Below, in pieces: positions 44,195 to 55,324 of a DNA stretch of 64,000 nt. The notes under the pieces were generated by a model. That model searched no databases. It was not told where the DNA came from and was given only the letters and a program-made list of their open reading frames with translations. Position 1 is the stretch's first letter; every line of letters begins with the position of its first letter. The stretch spans positions 72,055,644 through 72,119,643 of the forward strand of contig OZ026515.1 in NCBI GenBank assembly GCA_964019695.1, given 5' to 3'. The translations under genes and the position numbers were made by a program. Origin of the DNA: Loripinus fragilis. Its lineage: Eukaryota; Mollusca; Bivalvia; Lucinida; Lucinidae.

Positions 44195-44470
44195 TTTGTT
44201 TGTTTGGTTTGGTTCTTTACACCCCAGTCAACAGCTTTGGTCATGTCGGGTCGGTCAGTTCACCTAACCACACTTTTTTCCTGGGCAAGCTTGACTAAGC
44301 AATTAACCAGTACTTCGTGCGCATAATTTCGCTTGTAACTGACAACAACCCTTCTTAAATCAGCAGAAGGAGAATGGCTGTAGAAATTATTTCCGTGAAA
44401 GTATGGGACTGGGTTGGGATTGAACTTGCCACCCCTGGATATGCAGTCAGACACGTATCTGCAGTCAGAC
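44195..44470 (-). mobile_element. Second SINE family sharing the family-1 tail, 12-bp target duplication
   Basis: On the minus strand it ends GTAAAGAACCAAACCAAACA like family 1, but the head differs: GCAGATACGTGTCTGACTGC, GGGGTGGCAAGTTCAATCCC (a box B-like motif), and about 70 bp more body. The duplication GTCCCTTCTTTG (44183-44194 and 44471-44482) sets the borders. Sharing a 3' tail with a different head suggests both use the same LINE machinery. Confidence 0.8.
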
Positions 44471-44621
44471 GTCCCTTCTTTGTATGTGTTTGCAAGCAGC
44501 AACTAGTCTGGAGAGACTGTACAGTCTGGTCTGAGACTTCACTGCTTAAATATGCAATAAGTACCAAAATCTCATGAATTATCATATATGTGAGAAACAG
44601 ATTTCTGTAGTTTTACCTCAA

Positions 44622-44864
44622 CCCTTTTAAGACCAATGAAATTCTCCATAAAGTTTGATACAGGTAAGTCAGGATGGTCCATTGTATATATTGAGGGGTC
44701 ACAGGTTAAAACTTCAAAAAATATTGTATTTCTTTCCCTGACAATCAATTTTGTCTGAGCAAACAGTGCAAACCCTGATGAAATGCCGCATGTTATGCGG
44801 CATTTCATCTGGGTGTGAACTGTTTGCCAAAGAACCCTTTTAGGGGTTTCTGGTCTTCAAATGG
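44622..44864. mobile_element. TTAA-type MITE with GATGAAATGCCGCAT hairpin
   Basis: The right end is ATGG plus TTAA (44865-44868), and the left end shows the inverse with a mutated TTAA (TCAA). Inside, CAAACAGTGCAAACCCTGAT, then the self-complementary GATGAAATGCCGCATGTTAT and GGGTGTGAACTGTTTGCC form the modular hairpin. Confidence 0.65.
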
Positions 44865-45331
44865 TTAAACTAGTAATACATGTATATGATCATATTAGTG
44901 AGAGATCAAATATTTATTGGATTTTTTGTATCACATAAAAATGCTCAATTGTAATGGACATTGTGCCTTCAAACAACCATATTACTATTTTTTAATGACG
45001 GTGAATTTTTATTATATGTATTATGTATATGACATATTTTTTACATGTGTTAATTTCAATTAATTTCAACAGAAAACATTACATAATCACAGGTAACTTT
45101 AATGCAATTAAATGCCAGTAGCCATGTGATGTTGAGATTTTTATTACATGACATTAAGCAAGTTTCTCTCGGAATAAAAACAATCTAAGGTAATAACCGT
45201 TATACAAAAAGATTCTAGCACCCAACACCATATGATATACAATTACTCTCATGAAAGATTATATACTATAACAAGGGCACATAAAATAATCTCCTTTAAA
45301 CCCTTGGTATACTGGATTTTTTACAGGTACT

Positions 45332-45402
45332 TTGGCAAACAGTGAAGATCCAGATGAAATGCTGCATTATGCAGCATTTCATCTGGATCTCCACTCTTTG
45401 CT
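45332..45402. repeat. Modular hairpin, core GATGAAATGCTGCAT
   Basis: GGCAAACAGTGAAGATCCAG arm, core ATGAAATGCTGCATTATGCA plus GCATTTCAT, then CTGGATCTCCACTCTTTGC. The core stem is perfect. Confidence 0.88.
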
Positions 45403-45462
45403 TTAACATAAAAACAATCTTCAGGGACAAAAATCCATGTTAATTTGGAAATTCTCATTGTT

Positions 45463-45707
45463 CATGGGTGAAAGTTCAAAATTTCCAAAATCCTGAACTT
45501 TCAAATTCCAATCTTAAAACTTGCAGTATGCCTACTAAATGTTCACAATTTCAAGTTTAAATGGTAATTTGACTTTAAAGAGACTGAAATAAAAAAACAG
45601 AGAAGCTATAAGAATCTTCCTCATTCAGCATTTTCCGGCCGACTTTCCAAAGAAAATCAGCCTCAAAATCCTGAATTTAGGAATAATCCTGAAAACTTTC
45701 ACCCATG
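45463..45707. mobile_element. MITE, CATGGGTGAAAGTT family (best copy)
   Basis: CATGGGTGAAAGTTCAAAAT at the left and CTGAAAACTTTCACCCATG at the right are inverted ends. The halves then differ: TCCAAAATCCTGAACTTTCA left; AGCCTCAAAATCCTGAATTT right. Relatives lie at 19073, 22078 and 32510. Confidence 0.7.
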
Positions 45708-46004
45708 ATTGTATCAAACCAGATGGAAGAATTCATTAGTATTCAAACGGTTACAGAACATTTCAGGAGAAAAAACTTTTGATGTTAAAATACATTGCTC
45801 CTCTTTTTCTTTTAAAGATCAACCTTTGAAGGGAATGATTTGCTCTGTTTTGCCAGCTTGTCAGATTAATGGGGGTTAAATAATGAATGCATTTCTATGA
45901 AAATGTCATGAAAAATAAAATAGTTGGATGGAATCTTCAAGTGAGCATTTTCTAAATCAGCTAATAATCAACCCTTGTCCTGCTAAATAAAAGGGTAGGC
46001 TTTG

Positions 46005-46130
46005 TCCACTCATATCTCATTACTTTCAGCCCATATCCCACCTGTTACTTTCAGCCCATATCCCACTTTTGACTTTTAGTCTATACTAGACTTTTGACTT
46101 TCAGTCTATACCCCACTTATGACTTTAAGC
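46005..46130. repeat. Short tandem repeat, about 25-28 bp unit
   Basis: TTACTTTCAGCCCATATCCC recurs about five times with drift to GACTTTCAGTCTATACCCC and GACTTTAAGCCCATA. Confidence 0.75.
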
Positions 46131-46418
46131 CCATAAAGACCCCTTCTGTGATTTTATCACCAAGGATTCACAGGCTGAATGAAAACAGTGTGGGTCCATG
46201 ATCTACACATCTCGCAAAGATAAAACTATAAGGGCTCAAGATGACAATGGTTAGACAACCTCCTGTTTTCAATGTCTCCAGCTGAAATGTCATACATGAA
46301 TGAGGACTCGTTAAAATAAGACAAGAGCTGTAACAGATATGTGGACTTCTTTGTAGAGAAACCTAGTGCTCCTAAAGGGTCTGTGACTTATCATCTACAT
46401 GTAGCTCAGATTAATCTA

Positions 46419-46591
46419 CAGTAAAACCTGTCTTAAGCGACCACTTAAAAATAGACAAAACAAAGGTCTTAATAGAAAATGGTAGCTTAATGAAGGTCAA
46501 AAGTATTGCAGAATGCTCCCCTTGGAGCACGATAATCAGTATTGAAAAACATTTTTTTTTTTTGAGTGGTCACTTAAGACAGGTTTTACTG
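46419..46591. mobile_element. pogo-like MITE
   Basis: CAGTAAAACCTGTCTTAAGC ... CTTAAGACAGGTTTTACTG between TA dinucleotides. The central stem has lost part of its right side (GGAGCACGATAATCAG). Confidence 0.85.
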
Positions 46592-46593
46592 TA

Positions 46594-46770
46594 CTTATGT
46601 CGTCTGCTGATTGCCTTTGCAAACAGTTTGGACCCAGAAACATAGGGCCTGAGCTGGATCAAAACTGTTTGACACTCTTATTGTTTTCATGAAAGAAATT
46701 TTTGAAAAGGTTAATTTGAAAAAATCAACAAACGACAATAAACCATGAAAAATTCCCGCCATGATCTGGG
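46594..46770. repeat. Decayed MITE of the 24289-24495 family
   Basis: GTCGTCTGCTGATTGCCTTT, then AACAGTTTGGACCCAGAAAC and GAGCTGGATCAAAACTGTTT, then GTTAATTTGAAAAAATCAAC follow the family order. The hairpin core is broken down. Confidence 0.55.
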
Positions 46771-47129
46771 ATTGTCTGTCTTTCTGGTAATTTAGTATGG
46801 ACTCACTTTATTATAAATGGCACAATTCTTTTTCACTGCTATAGATAAATGCAGTGAATGGATTAATGCAGCCTAAGCAGGCTCATAAAGGGTAGTCAGT
46901 ATTCAGTCAAAAGAGTAAATCTGACTTCTATGAACTGCTATTGTAGGCTTGTGAATTCAATCCCCATTTTAAGTACTGAGTTACCCTTGCCTTTATTTAC
47001 AAATGATTATGGTTTTAAGTGAATTAATAACTCATGTGAGATAAATAGAATACAATGTATATATGAATGAGATGCATATTCAAGGAGATAGAGTATTTTA
47101 TTTCTTAAGATCAAATCATAAAAAAATTT

Positions 47130-47366
47130 GAGCTGCAGCATGAGATTTCCAACAACGTGGTATGTGTGACCTGCAAAGCCTCAGATCAGCCTGCGCATAT
47201 GTGCAGTCTGATCAAAGCCTTTATGAGTCGCTTGAGTATTCTATGAGTGTTAAGCTACTGACTGAACACCATTTGGAGTTTCTAAGCTTAAAAGGAGGCC
47301 GCAGACGCTCGTCCGAGTTCACACTTGTCAAAATGTCAAATTGTTGGAAATCACATGTCGCAGCTC
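47130..47366. mobile_element. 237-bp palindromic MITE, GAGCC...GGCTC family
   Basis: GAGCTGCAGCATGAGATTTC is inverted at the right end (GGAAATCACATGTCGCAGCT plus C). Inner blocks CCTCAGATCAGCCTGCGCAT / GTGCAGTCTGATCAAAGCC and GAGTATTCTATGAGTGTTAA recur in the copies at 48321, 51566 and 55531. Confidence 0.85.
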
Positions 47367-47573
47367 AAATCAGATAAATGGATAAGATTAACACTAGCAA
47401 TGACCCACATTCAGATGTGGCTTGATTTTTCATGTGAGAGAGCAAATTCTTTCCTTTAAGAGTGAGAAAAGTAAGGTACACTAATATGTCAATCTTTTAA
47501 AATCACCAACTTTTGAAGTGTTTTACAATATTCCATATGAACAACCTTTACTGATGCCATGTTTTTAAGAGTA

Positions 47574-47751
47574 CAGTCAAACCTGTCTTAAGGGGCCACT
47601 CAAAAAGAATGCCAAAATTCGTTTTCAAGACGATTATCGCTTAATGAAGGTCAAAAGTATTGCATACTTAGAACCTTCATTAAGCTATCATTTGCCATTT
47701 AGACCTTTGTTTTGTGTATATTTGAGTGACCGCTTAAGACAGGTTTTACTG
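47574..47751. mobile_element. pogo-like MITE
   Basis: CAGTCAAACCTGTCTTAAGG ... GCTTAAGACAGGTTTTACTG flanked by TA. The central stem is partly deleted (AAAAGTATTGCATACTTAG). Confidence 0.85.
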
Positions 47752-48063
47752 TAGTTGCTGAAAAAATTACATGAAAAACAATGACGCATACAAAACTGTG
47801 CAAGAATACATACACACACATGCAAAGATGAAACCAAACACACATGCAAAATGAAACGGCACACCAAATGAAAGAGAATGCAGACAAGAATGCAAACAAG
47901 TATAAAAGGGAGCTTAACATTAACGGAAATCAATAATATAAAAAGCGTTGGTCATTGTTGGTCTGCTAAATTTTGATACTGCCATGCAATATACCATAGT
48001 CTATATACAAATAACAAGATTATGCTAACAGCAAGAGTTTACCATCATTATAACATATTACAA

Positions 48064-48258
48064 CACACCGGGTAGGGGGCAATTGAAAACGCTACCAACA
48101 TTGACAAGCGCGGATCAAAAATCGATAGAAACAGTGTTTTCAATTGCCATTTGTCGCCAGTGTGGCGACAAATGGCAATGGAAAACACTGTTTCTATCAA
48201 TTTTTGATCTACGTTCCTCGATAGTATTGGCGTTTTTGATTGTCGCCTACCCGGTGTG
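48064..48258. mobile_element. 195-bp palindrome, CACACCGGGTAG ends
   Basis: CACACCGGGTAGGGGGCAAT and ATTGTCGCCTACCCGGTGTG are inverted ends. Inside, AGAAACAGTGTTTTCAATTG plus CCATTTGTCGCC is inverted around AGTGT almost perfectly. Confidence 0.8.
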
Positions 48259-48320
48259 AATAAGTGCCTAATAAGCACAAGCACCTCAACCTTTAAAATG
48301 ACACCAAAAATGTACAATAT

Positions 48321-48557
48321 GAGCCAGTGCATGAGATTTTCAACAATGTGGTTTGCGCGACCAGCAAAGCCTCAGATCAGCCTGCGCATACGCGCAGTCT
48401 GATCAGAGCCTTTGCTAGTCTCTTGAATATTCTATGAGTGTAAAGCTACTGACCAAACAGCATTTGGAGTTTCTATGCCTTAAGGGAGGCTGCACAGGCT
48501 CGTCTGAGTCTGCACATGTCAAATTGCCTCATTGTTGGAAATCTCATAAACTGGCTC
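48321..48557. mobile_element. 237-bp palindromic MITE, GAGCC...GGCTC family
   Basis: It begins GAGCCAGTGCATGAGATTTT and ends ATCTCATAAACTGGCTC. The flanks are ATAT on both sides, consistent with a 4-bp target duplication. The centre CAGCCTGCGCATACGCGCAG is a strong stem. Confidence 0.85.
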
Positions 48558-48829
48558 ATATACAACAGTTTCAAACATTGTTTCTCTTTCTTTAGAAATC
48601 TAATAAAGTTTGATATCACATGTGAATTGTCTGCTGGCCATCACATGTAAAACAAGCCTTATTTGTCCCCAAACTGAAGAAAGGTATGTTGTCTGCTGCA
48701 ATCTTGTTTGGTGCTTCAGTGGTTAACAGTAAAATTAATGCATAGTTGGTTGCTTTAAGCTTAAATCATAAATAAAAATATAGGACTTCTTCTTAAGTTC
48801 AAAATCAAATTACAAATAACTGACATATG

Positions 48830-49290
48830 TAATCGTATATACCATAGTAATCAATCTACCATAAGGTAATCAAATTACAATTAAGTTATCACTTTGCCAT
48901 ATAAAGCATTCATTTCACCATAGTCATCAATTTACAGTAAAAAGTGATCATTTTATTCATATTTGTAATCCATCTACCAAAGGTAATAAATCTACCATAA
49001 AGTATTCAATCCACCATACAGTATTCATTTTACCATAGTAATCAATCCACCATACAGTAATCAATCTACCATACAGTAATCAATCCACCAAATGGTATTC
49101 ATTTTACCCCACGGTTATCTACCATAAAGTTATCAATTTACCGATAAGTTTTCAATTTACCATACAGTTATCAATTTATCATACATTTGTCAATTTACCA
49201 TATAGTTATTAATTTACCATACAGTAATCAATCTGTCATACAGTAATCAATCTGTCATACAGTAATTAATCTGTTATACAGTATTTGATT
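48830..49290. repeat. AT-rich minisatellite, about 20-bp unit
   Basis: TACCATACAGTAATCAATC and variants (TTACCATACAGTTATCAAT, TCATACAGTAATCAATCTG) repeat about twenty times with heavy drift. Confidence 0.85.
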
Positions 49291-49313
49291 AACCATATCA
49301 GCCTCTTAATTAG

Positions 49314-49413
49314 TCTGAGCCTTCTCTGACGTTTTAGTGGCTTTTCTTTAATTCTAGTGGCAAATATCAAATAATGGAAAAGCCACTTAAACATCAGAGA
49401 AGGCTCGGATTAC
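49314..49413. repeat. 100-bp palindrome
   Basis: GAGCCTTCTCTGACGTTTTA plus GTGGCTTTTC is inverted as GAAAAGCCACTTAAACATCA plus GAGAAGGCTC, with a loop of about 40 bases. Confidence 0.8.
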
Positions 49414-49647
49414 CTCTTAATGAGAAAGTAGATTTTCCTATATGCAAACAAAGATGCTGATAAGCCTGCACATCCAAATGAGATCTGATTAATCTAATAT
49501 GCAGGTGATTTTTCTATCGGCCAGAAGTATACGGTAAAAGGACATTATTGTATGTACATTACAAACCTCACAAACTTATCTTCTTTGACCACTAAACTAT
49601 CAGTACCATAATTACCCTAAATATTCATGCAATCAGGACTCAGGAAA

Positions 49648-49707
49648 TAATTTAAACCCAGATCTGAATGCTCCAAAAGAACAGTCTGATCTGGGTTTAC
49701 ACTGTTT
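49648..49707. repeat. Modular hairpin, degraded core
   Basis: ATTTAAACCCAGATCTGAAT, GCTCCAAAAGAACAGTCTGA and TCTGGGTTTACACTGTTTT keep good outer arms, while the core has mismatches. Confidence 0.7.
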
Positions 49708-50448
49708 TCAATTCTCTCTGATCAGAGTCTACACTGCTTTCATGTTAGATACCTACTAATAATGTGTTCAAATGGACCTTTTCAAATTTAAGAATAAAGG
49801 TAGTAAGGTGTCCAACTATTCAGGGTGACTTAGGCCATGCTTAAAAATATTTGATTTACCATTTCATACTGGGATGTTTTAGAGCTGGGTAGGTAGGCAG
49901 CATTTTTTCTTCTTTTTTTATATGCAATTTTTTTTAAATAAAACCCTGTTTACCTTGAAATCTTTGATACCCGGATAAAAGGTTTTTTTTAAATATTTTT
50001 TAACCAAAGAGTGTCAGAAAAAGGTACAGAATTTATCATTTTGTACAAGTATTTAGATGCATTTTTCTCAGTAGCCAAAAATAATAGCTAATTCTGAGAC
50101 CATAAAAAGTTTTTATTCTCTTCTTAACTTTATTAACACATAGGGGGTAATTACATTGGGGAAAATAATCTCAGCAAACCAATCTCACAAACAGCTACAA
50201 AAATAATTCTGCATTGAGTAAAATTTTTAACAAGTAACAATTTGGTGTAAGTCTGACGTACAAGCATTAAACTATACTCTCAAAATTCTTCACACCAACA
50301 AAACTGAAAAATATTTCAAACCTTATCCCGCCACTATTTTTTGTCCTTATGTTGTCTGCTTTGTATACTCAAGTTCACTTAAGACTAGATTTTGTCATGG
50401 AGGAAAACACAATGAACCCTGATCAGGCTGCTCCCAAGAGTCTGATCT

Positions 50449-50651
50449 TTGTTTGTTTGATTTGATTCTTCACGTCCCATCAATAATCTTTCAGTTAAAC
50501 AGGGACGGGTATTCCTGGGTTGAACCACTACTAAGCTAGGATAAATGTGTCTTGCTCAAGGACCGCAACGCAGTGACGCCGGTGAGGCTCAAACCCGCGG
50601 CCTCTCGGTCTCGAGTCAAGCACTCTACCACTTTGCCACTGCGCTCCCATC
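50449..50651 (-). mobile_element. tRNA-derived SINE (family 1) inserted in a modular hairpin
   Basis: On the minus strand it opens GGGAGCGCAGTGGCAAAGTG and carries GCGGGTTTGAGCCTCACCGG (box B-like). The 10-bp duplication AGTCTGATCT flanks it (50439-50448 and 50652-50661). The target is the right arm of a hairpin with CCCTGATCAGGCTGCTCC and GGGTCAATATTGTTTGC. Confidence 0.93.
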
Positions 50652-51565
50652 AGTCTGATCTGGGTCAATATTGTTTGCAATATCAGCTACCTAAGAACAT
50701 AAATATTGTTTGCAATATCAGCTACCTAAGAACATGAGCAGACGAGAGGATCAGATGACAAAAGTCATAACTGGCAGGCAAAGGATTAACAGCATGTATA
50801 ACCTCACTTCAAATGGAATTTGAAAAAAAAGCTCTTTATTTTCATTGAACTGATAAGCACATCTAATACCCCAAAACAAACTCAGGCCCTTTAAAACATT
50901 TTCTAAATATTTGTTAATTTATTTACTATATCCTTGTAAGATTTTTTAAGACTGATACCAGAGAGCAGATGAGATTTTCAGCTTTCATTTAAGAGCTAAC
51001 TGATAACTCACTATTCACTGTGATTCCATGAAATTTGAGTCTAAAATTTTGAAAACTTTTGTATTTTTGATTTCAAATAAAATAGGCCCAATATAATATT
51101 GGTTCTCCAAGCTGGAATTCACAGAATGCTTGTCAGAATAGCAAACAGGGAAGACCTTGATCAGACTGCTTCATCATCAACTAGTGTTCGAAATTTTAGA
51201 ACATTTACAGTAGAATTCAGATTCCCAGGTGCGGGACATTTTGCAGCTATGCTTCATACTTGTTCCAGTTTACATGTTGTAAGATACATGTTATAAAACT
51301 GGAAATGTACCCAACCTGAGGTAAAACTGGAAATTGACAGGGCCTGTTAATATATTGAGTGCAAACAGTTTCAACTCATTTTCAAAAAAATCATAAACTC
51401 CTTATTAACATAACAGAGACTGAATAAAAAAATCAACTGGTGAAAATAAATATTCACAAATGATAAAATAATTCACAACTCCATACGAAAAAAAAAAGTG
51501 AAATATACATCTTCTCTTTATCTTCACAGCAGCAATAAAAACCCTGATAGTACTCCATTATAATT

Positions 51566-51802
51566 GAGCCGCGACATGTGATTTCCAACAATGTGGTATT
51601 TTGACAAGTGTTGACTCAGATAAGCCTGTGCAGCCCCCTGTTAAGCTTATAAATTCCAAATGATGTTCGGTCAGTGCCTTAACACTCATAGAATGTTCAA
51701 GCGACTAGCAAAGGCTCTGATCAGAATGCGCGTATGCACATGCTGGTCTTAGCCTTTGCTGGCTGCACTTACCACATTGTTGGAAATCTCATGTCACGGC
51801 TC
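51566..51802. mobile_element. 237-bp palindromic MITE, GAGCC...GGCTC family
   Basis: GAGCCGCGACATGTGATTTC ... CTCATGTCACGGCTC flanked by AATT on both sides. Interior blocks are in inverted orientation relative to the other copies. Confidence 0.85.
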
Positions 51803-51969
51803 AATTATATAATCCCCAATCACACCCCAATCACAGATTTCCACACAATATCAGAAAATCTATCTTGCACATCCTTTTTATAACACAGCTACATTTACAG
51901 GACATAATTTAGCAGTATTGGGGTGTAAGAGGATTATGTGAAATACTCAGAGGTCAGCTGCTTACTGAA

Positions 51970-52158
51970 CCCTTGTCCTGCTGAATAAAGAATCCAACCA
52001 GTTCAGCTGATGATTCCAATTCTTACCATGGTTTCTTGGTTTCATGAAAAGCAATGTGGATCCAGATCAGCTGGCTTCTAAGCCAGCTGATCTGGATCCA
52101 CATTGGTTTTCCATCACTGAACTGGATCAAGAATTATCAGGGTTCAGCAGGACAAGGG
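51970..52158. mobile_element. TTAA-type MITE, CCCTTGTCCTGCTG family
   Basis: CCCTTGTCCTGCTGAATAAA and TTCAGCAGGACAAGGG are inverted ends. TTAA follows on the right (52159-52162) and a mutated copy precedes on the left. The interior hairpin is GTGGATCCAGATCAGCTGGC, TTCTAA, then its complement to GATCTGGATCCACATTGG. Confidence 0.75.
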
Positions 52159-52425
52159 TTAATACTAGAAGTAAACATCACAAATAACACAAACGACTCT
52201 CTCCAAAACTGTCACATGATTATGAATTAATATGGAAGACACAAACTCAGGCAAGAGGGGACTTCTCATCCCTTGTGCACTCAGAATGGTTCCCTGAGTG
52301 TAAGTGTGAAACCGAATTTGTTGACAATTCAAGAACATTTTTGAATCCTATAGTTGGTTGTACATAAAAGCAAACAAAATCTCACTAGCTCATGTGATGG
52401 TAAATTTTGTTGGGAATTCAAACAA

Positions 52426-52590
52426 TTACAGTAGAATGTCAATGGCTCGAAATCTGATGGCTGGCTAGAACTATCATCATGGTTCCTACAGGCCATTTTA
52501 TGCAATATCCACACTGAATGGCTGGAACTACTCTTGGCTAGAACTATTTTTCATGGTCCCAAGCCTGTTTGAACAATTGAAGTTCTACTG
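52426..52590. repeat. Short inverted-repeat element, ACAGTAGAA ends
   Basis: ACAGTAGAATGTCAATGGCT and TTGAAGTTCTACTGT are inverted ends. Internal GGCTGGCTAGAACTAT and CTTGGCTAGAACTATTTTTC are related direct repeats. It may be a short Tc1/mariner-type MITE. Confidence 0.55.
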
Positions 52591-53597
52591 TTCTATTTTG
52601 TTGAATAAAATACATTTGCATGGGTAATTGAGCCAACTTTATTTCAGAAAAAAAGGCACTCTATCCATTTATTTTTCATGAGCAGCCTTAATATATATTT
52701 CAGGATTCTGAAGTCCCCTCAGAAAATAACAGGAAATTGAAAGACTTAAGGTGGCTAACTAATAGAGTCCAGACACTCAAAGCTGTTCAGCTTAACAAAC
52801 CCTGTTCACCTTTTATTTTCAATATTTACAATGTGTAAAACAATATTTTACCAAACCAGATTCTATGACAATGAATATGTGTTTGTGTACATTTATGCTA
52901 GTGGTTAAGAGATAACAGTACCCATATTAAAAATTTTCATTTCGGAAAGTATATCGTCAGATACAATGTCAGAAATTTAGTTTTACTATGACATGTCAAC
53001 GGAGCAGTAAAACATGGTTTCCCAACATAAATCCGACCATAGGTCTCCCCAAATGAAAATTTTGGATATGGTTATCCCCATTCTAATGCCAGCAGTAAAA
53101 CCACTTGCAAGCCAATGAAAAGCGATATTACTGTATTAGTTTGCAAGTCTATTGACCAATTGAGTTCCTGACAGTTTCTCCATTCATAAACAAGCACATA
53201 ACATCTGCATTAAGCTAGCAACATTTTGAATGACTGGATCCCGATCTATAACAAAATGCCAAAATATTAGAGGTATCGCTATGCAACAATAATAAGCACA
53301 TTTTATGTAATCAGATCATTTTTTTTTCATTTTTAAAAATTAATACATTCTATAATTAACCTCATATATGATGTGTATCAATTGAGAATTGGTGAGATTT
53401 TTAATATCTTTGTACAAAACATTTGTGCCAGCTCAAGAGATTTTGGTACTTATTTCATATATGAGGAGTACAGGCTCAGATGAACCTGCACAGTCTCATC
53501 AGAGCCTTTGCTGCTTGCACACACAAAGCAAGGACATAGATGAAAGCTCAGGTCAAAATTGAGGTTTAAGCCCCACTAGATAGCTGTGCAAACATGT
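52591..53597. other. AT-rich sequence, nothing recognised
   Basis: No coding or repeat signature was identified apart from short AT tracts. Confidence 0.4.
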
Positions 53598-53601
53598 TTA
53601 A

Positions 53602-53859
53602 CCCTTTACCTCATAGAGACACCTTTTAATGCTTTTGCAAACAGAGCAGACCCAGATCAGGCAGCTCTTACTCAGGCAGCTCTTGTAAGAGCTGCCTGAT
53701 CAGAGTCTACTCTGCTTGCTTATGGAAATATGATATAACTGATTCTACACTAGTAGACGTGACAAGTAATTTCTTTGTTCTATGTACCAACATGAAAGTT
53801 TATTTATGTAATTATTCATAGTGGGTGGAGCCTAGCATGATTATTCATGAAGGAAATGG
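53602..53859. mobile_element. piggyBac-like MITE with GGCAGCTCTT hairpin
   Basis: TTAA on both sides (53598-53601 and 53860-53863). The left end is CCCTTTACCTCATAGAGAC. Inside is the modular hairpin CAGACCCAGATCAGGCAGCT, with the core duplicated once, then AAGAGCTGCCTGATCAGAGT. Right-end complementarity is weak. Confidence 0.65.
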
Positions 53860-54449
53860 TTAAAAATGACTTTACACATATGCAGTAAGTATCAAAGCCT
53901 CATGAGCTAACCCATGTATTTCTAGGTTAACTGGAATTACCATTGAGATGCTTTCCTTGAGAACGTACAATATTTGGGCAAGCACATGAGATTTAGGTTA
54001 ATTATCTCATCAGAGAGCAGCCAAGTCTCTGGCGAGACTGCAAATATGTGCAGTCACGCCAGAGCCTTTGCTTCTCGCATAGACAAAGTCTGGAAGTAGA
54101 TGAAGGCTCAGACAAAAATTTAGGCCTCTAGCCCCACGGTATAGCTATACATGTATGTTTAAAGAATGACCTAAGCCTACCATAGGCTATGTAATAAGTA
54201 CCAAAATCTCGTGGGCAGGCTCCTGTTTTTGTTACAAAATGAGACCACTTTCTTTTAGGCTTATATCAATCAATCTATCACTTCTTCCATTATATTACAG
54301 GAGGCTAGCGGTGGGAGGTTACTAGGGACTGAAGAGTAAAGTTAAGCCTTCACCCCTTAGTTTCTGAGACTTTAAATTGTGTTAAAAGGGGTGTTAGTCA
54401 AATGCCAAAAAATCAGCAAAAATTGAAAATGAAAAAAAAGGCAACATGA

Positions 54450-54521
54450 GTAAGCAAACAGTGTAGATCCAGACGAGATGGTTCAATTGAGCCATCTCTT
54501 CTGGATCTACACTGTCTGCTC
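54450..54521. repeat. Modular hairpin, core GAGATGGTTC
   Basis: GCAAACAGTGTAGATCCAGA arm, CGAGATGGTTCAATTGAGCC plus ATCTCTT core, and CTGGATCTACACTGTCTGC arm. Outer arms match those of the other hairpins while the core is unrelated to theirs. Confidence 0.88.
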
Positions 54522-55124
54522 TGACCTTTTTTCAGGTCTGCAGTGTTGAAAGGATTAACAAGGGCAGTCCCTTGTTTGGAAACTTGTGACCAAGTCCTTT
54601 GTCAAAATGTGAAGACCCAGCTAAGATCTGGTGTTGGAACACAGATGCTAGTATTTTTTCACTTCTGCTTAGCCGTTGTGAATTATTATTTCACACTCTG
54701 CTATTGATCAGTAATAATTCATGGTAAAGTAACATTATTTATAAATCAGAAAACTTATTAGCAGTTAGTAAAATCGACTAATTCACTCAAAAAAGATTTG
54801 CATTTGTTATTAACCCTTAAAGCGCCATCAAATATTTGCTTCTGCAGCATATACTTGCTAACATTATTGACTAATGTAAGTGTAGAGGAAATCAGTGTGG
54901 ACCAATGTGGACCCAGATCAGACTGCTCTACACTGTTTGACCAAGAGGCTTTTAAAACATGCAAAGAGACCCAGATGGCATGTAATTTCACAACCAAGAT
55001 ATTTGTTGTGGGTACTCGATACCATTCCAGGAAGCTGGTTGCTTTTAAAAAGTAACCACGATAAATGTTTTGATTGAAAATAAAGTGTAGTCCCTTCATA
55101 ACACAGATTTGGATATACATGTAG

Positions 55125-55300
55125 CATGATCATAGAGTGTGACTGCCAAATTTTTTTACCATGGAATTTAACAAAGGAATTATACTATCATTCCTTTATT
55201 CAATTGTCCCTTTATAACTAAAATCCCTTTATAACACAATTCTCTTATAACACCGTCCATTTCAGTGGACCCCAAACATAGCATTATAAACTGACTGCAC
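55125..55300. repeat. Dispersed repeat shared with 23302-23470
   Basis: ACCATGGAATTTAACAAAGG, TTTATTCAATTGTCCCTTTA and AACATAGCATTATAAA align with the earlier locus. Confidence 0.6.
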
Positions 55301-55324
55301 AGCAGCAACATTATCAGAATTTAA

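Noticed and set aside
44374..44577. Plus-strand 67-codon frame near 44.4 kb
   Set aside because: It is the antisense of the second SINE family and crosses its target duplication.
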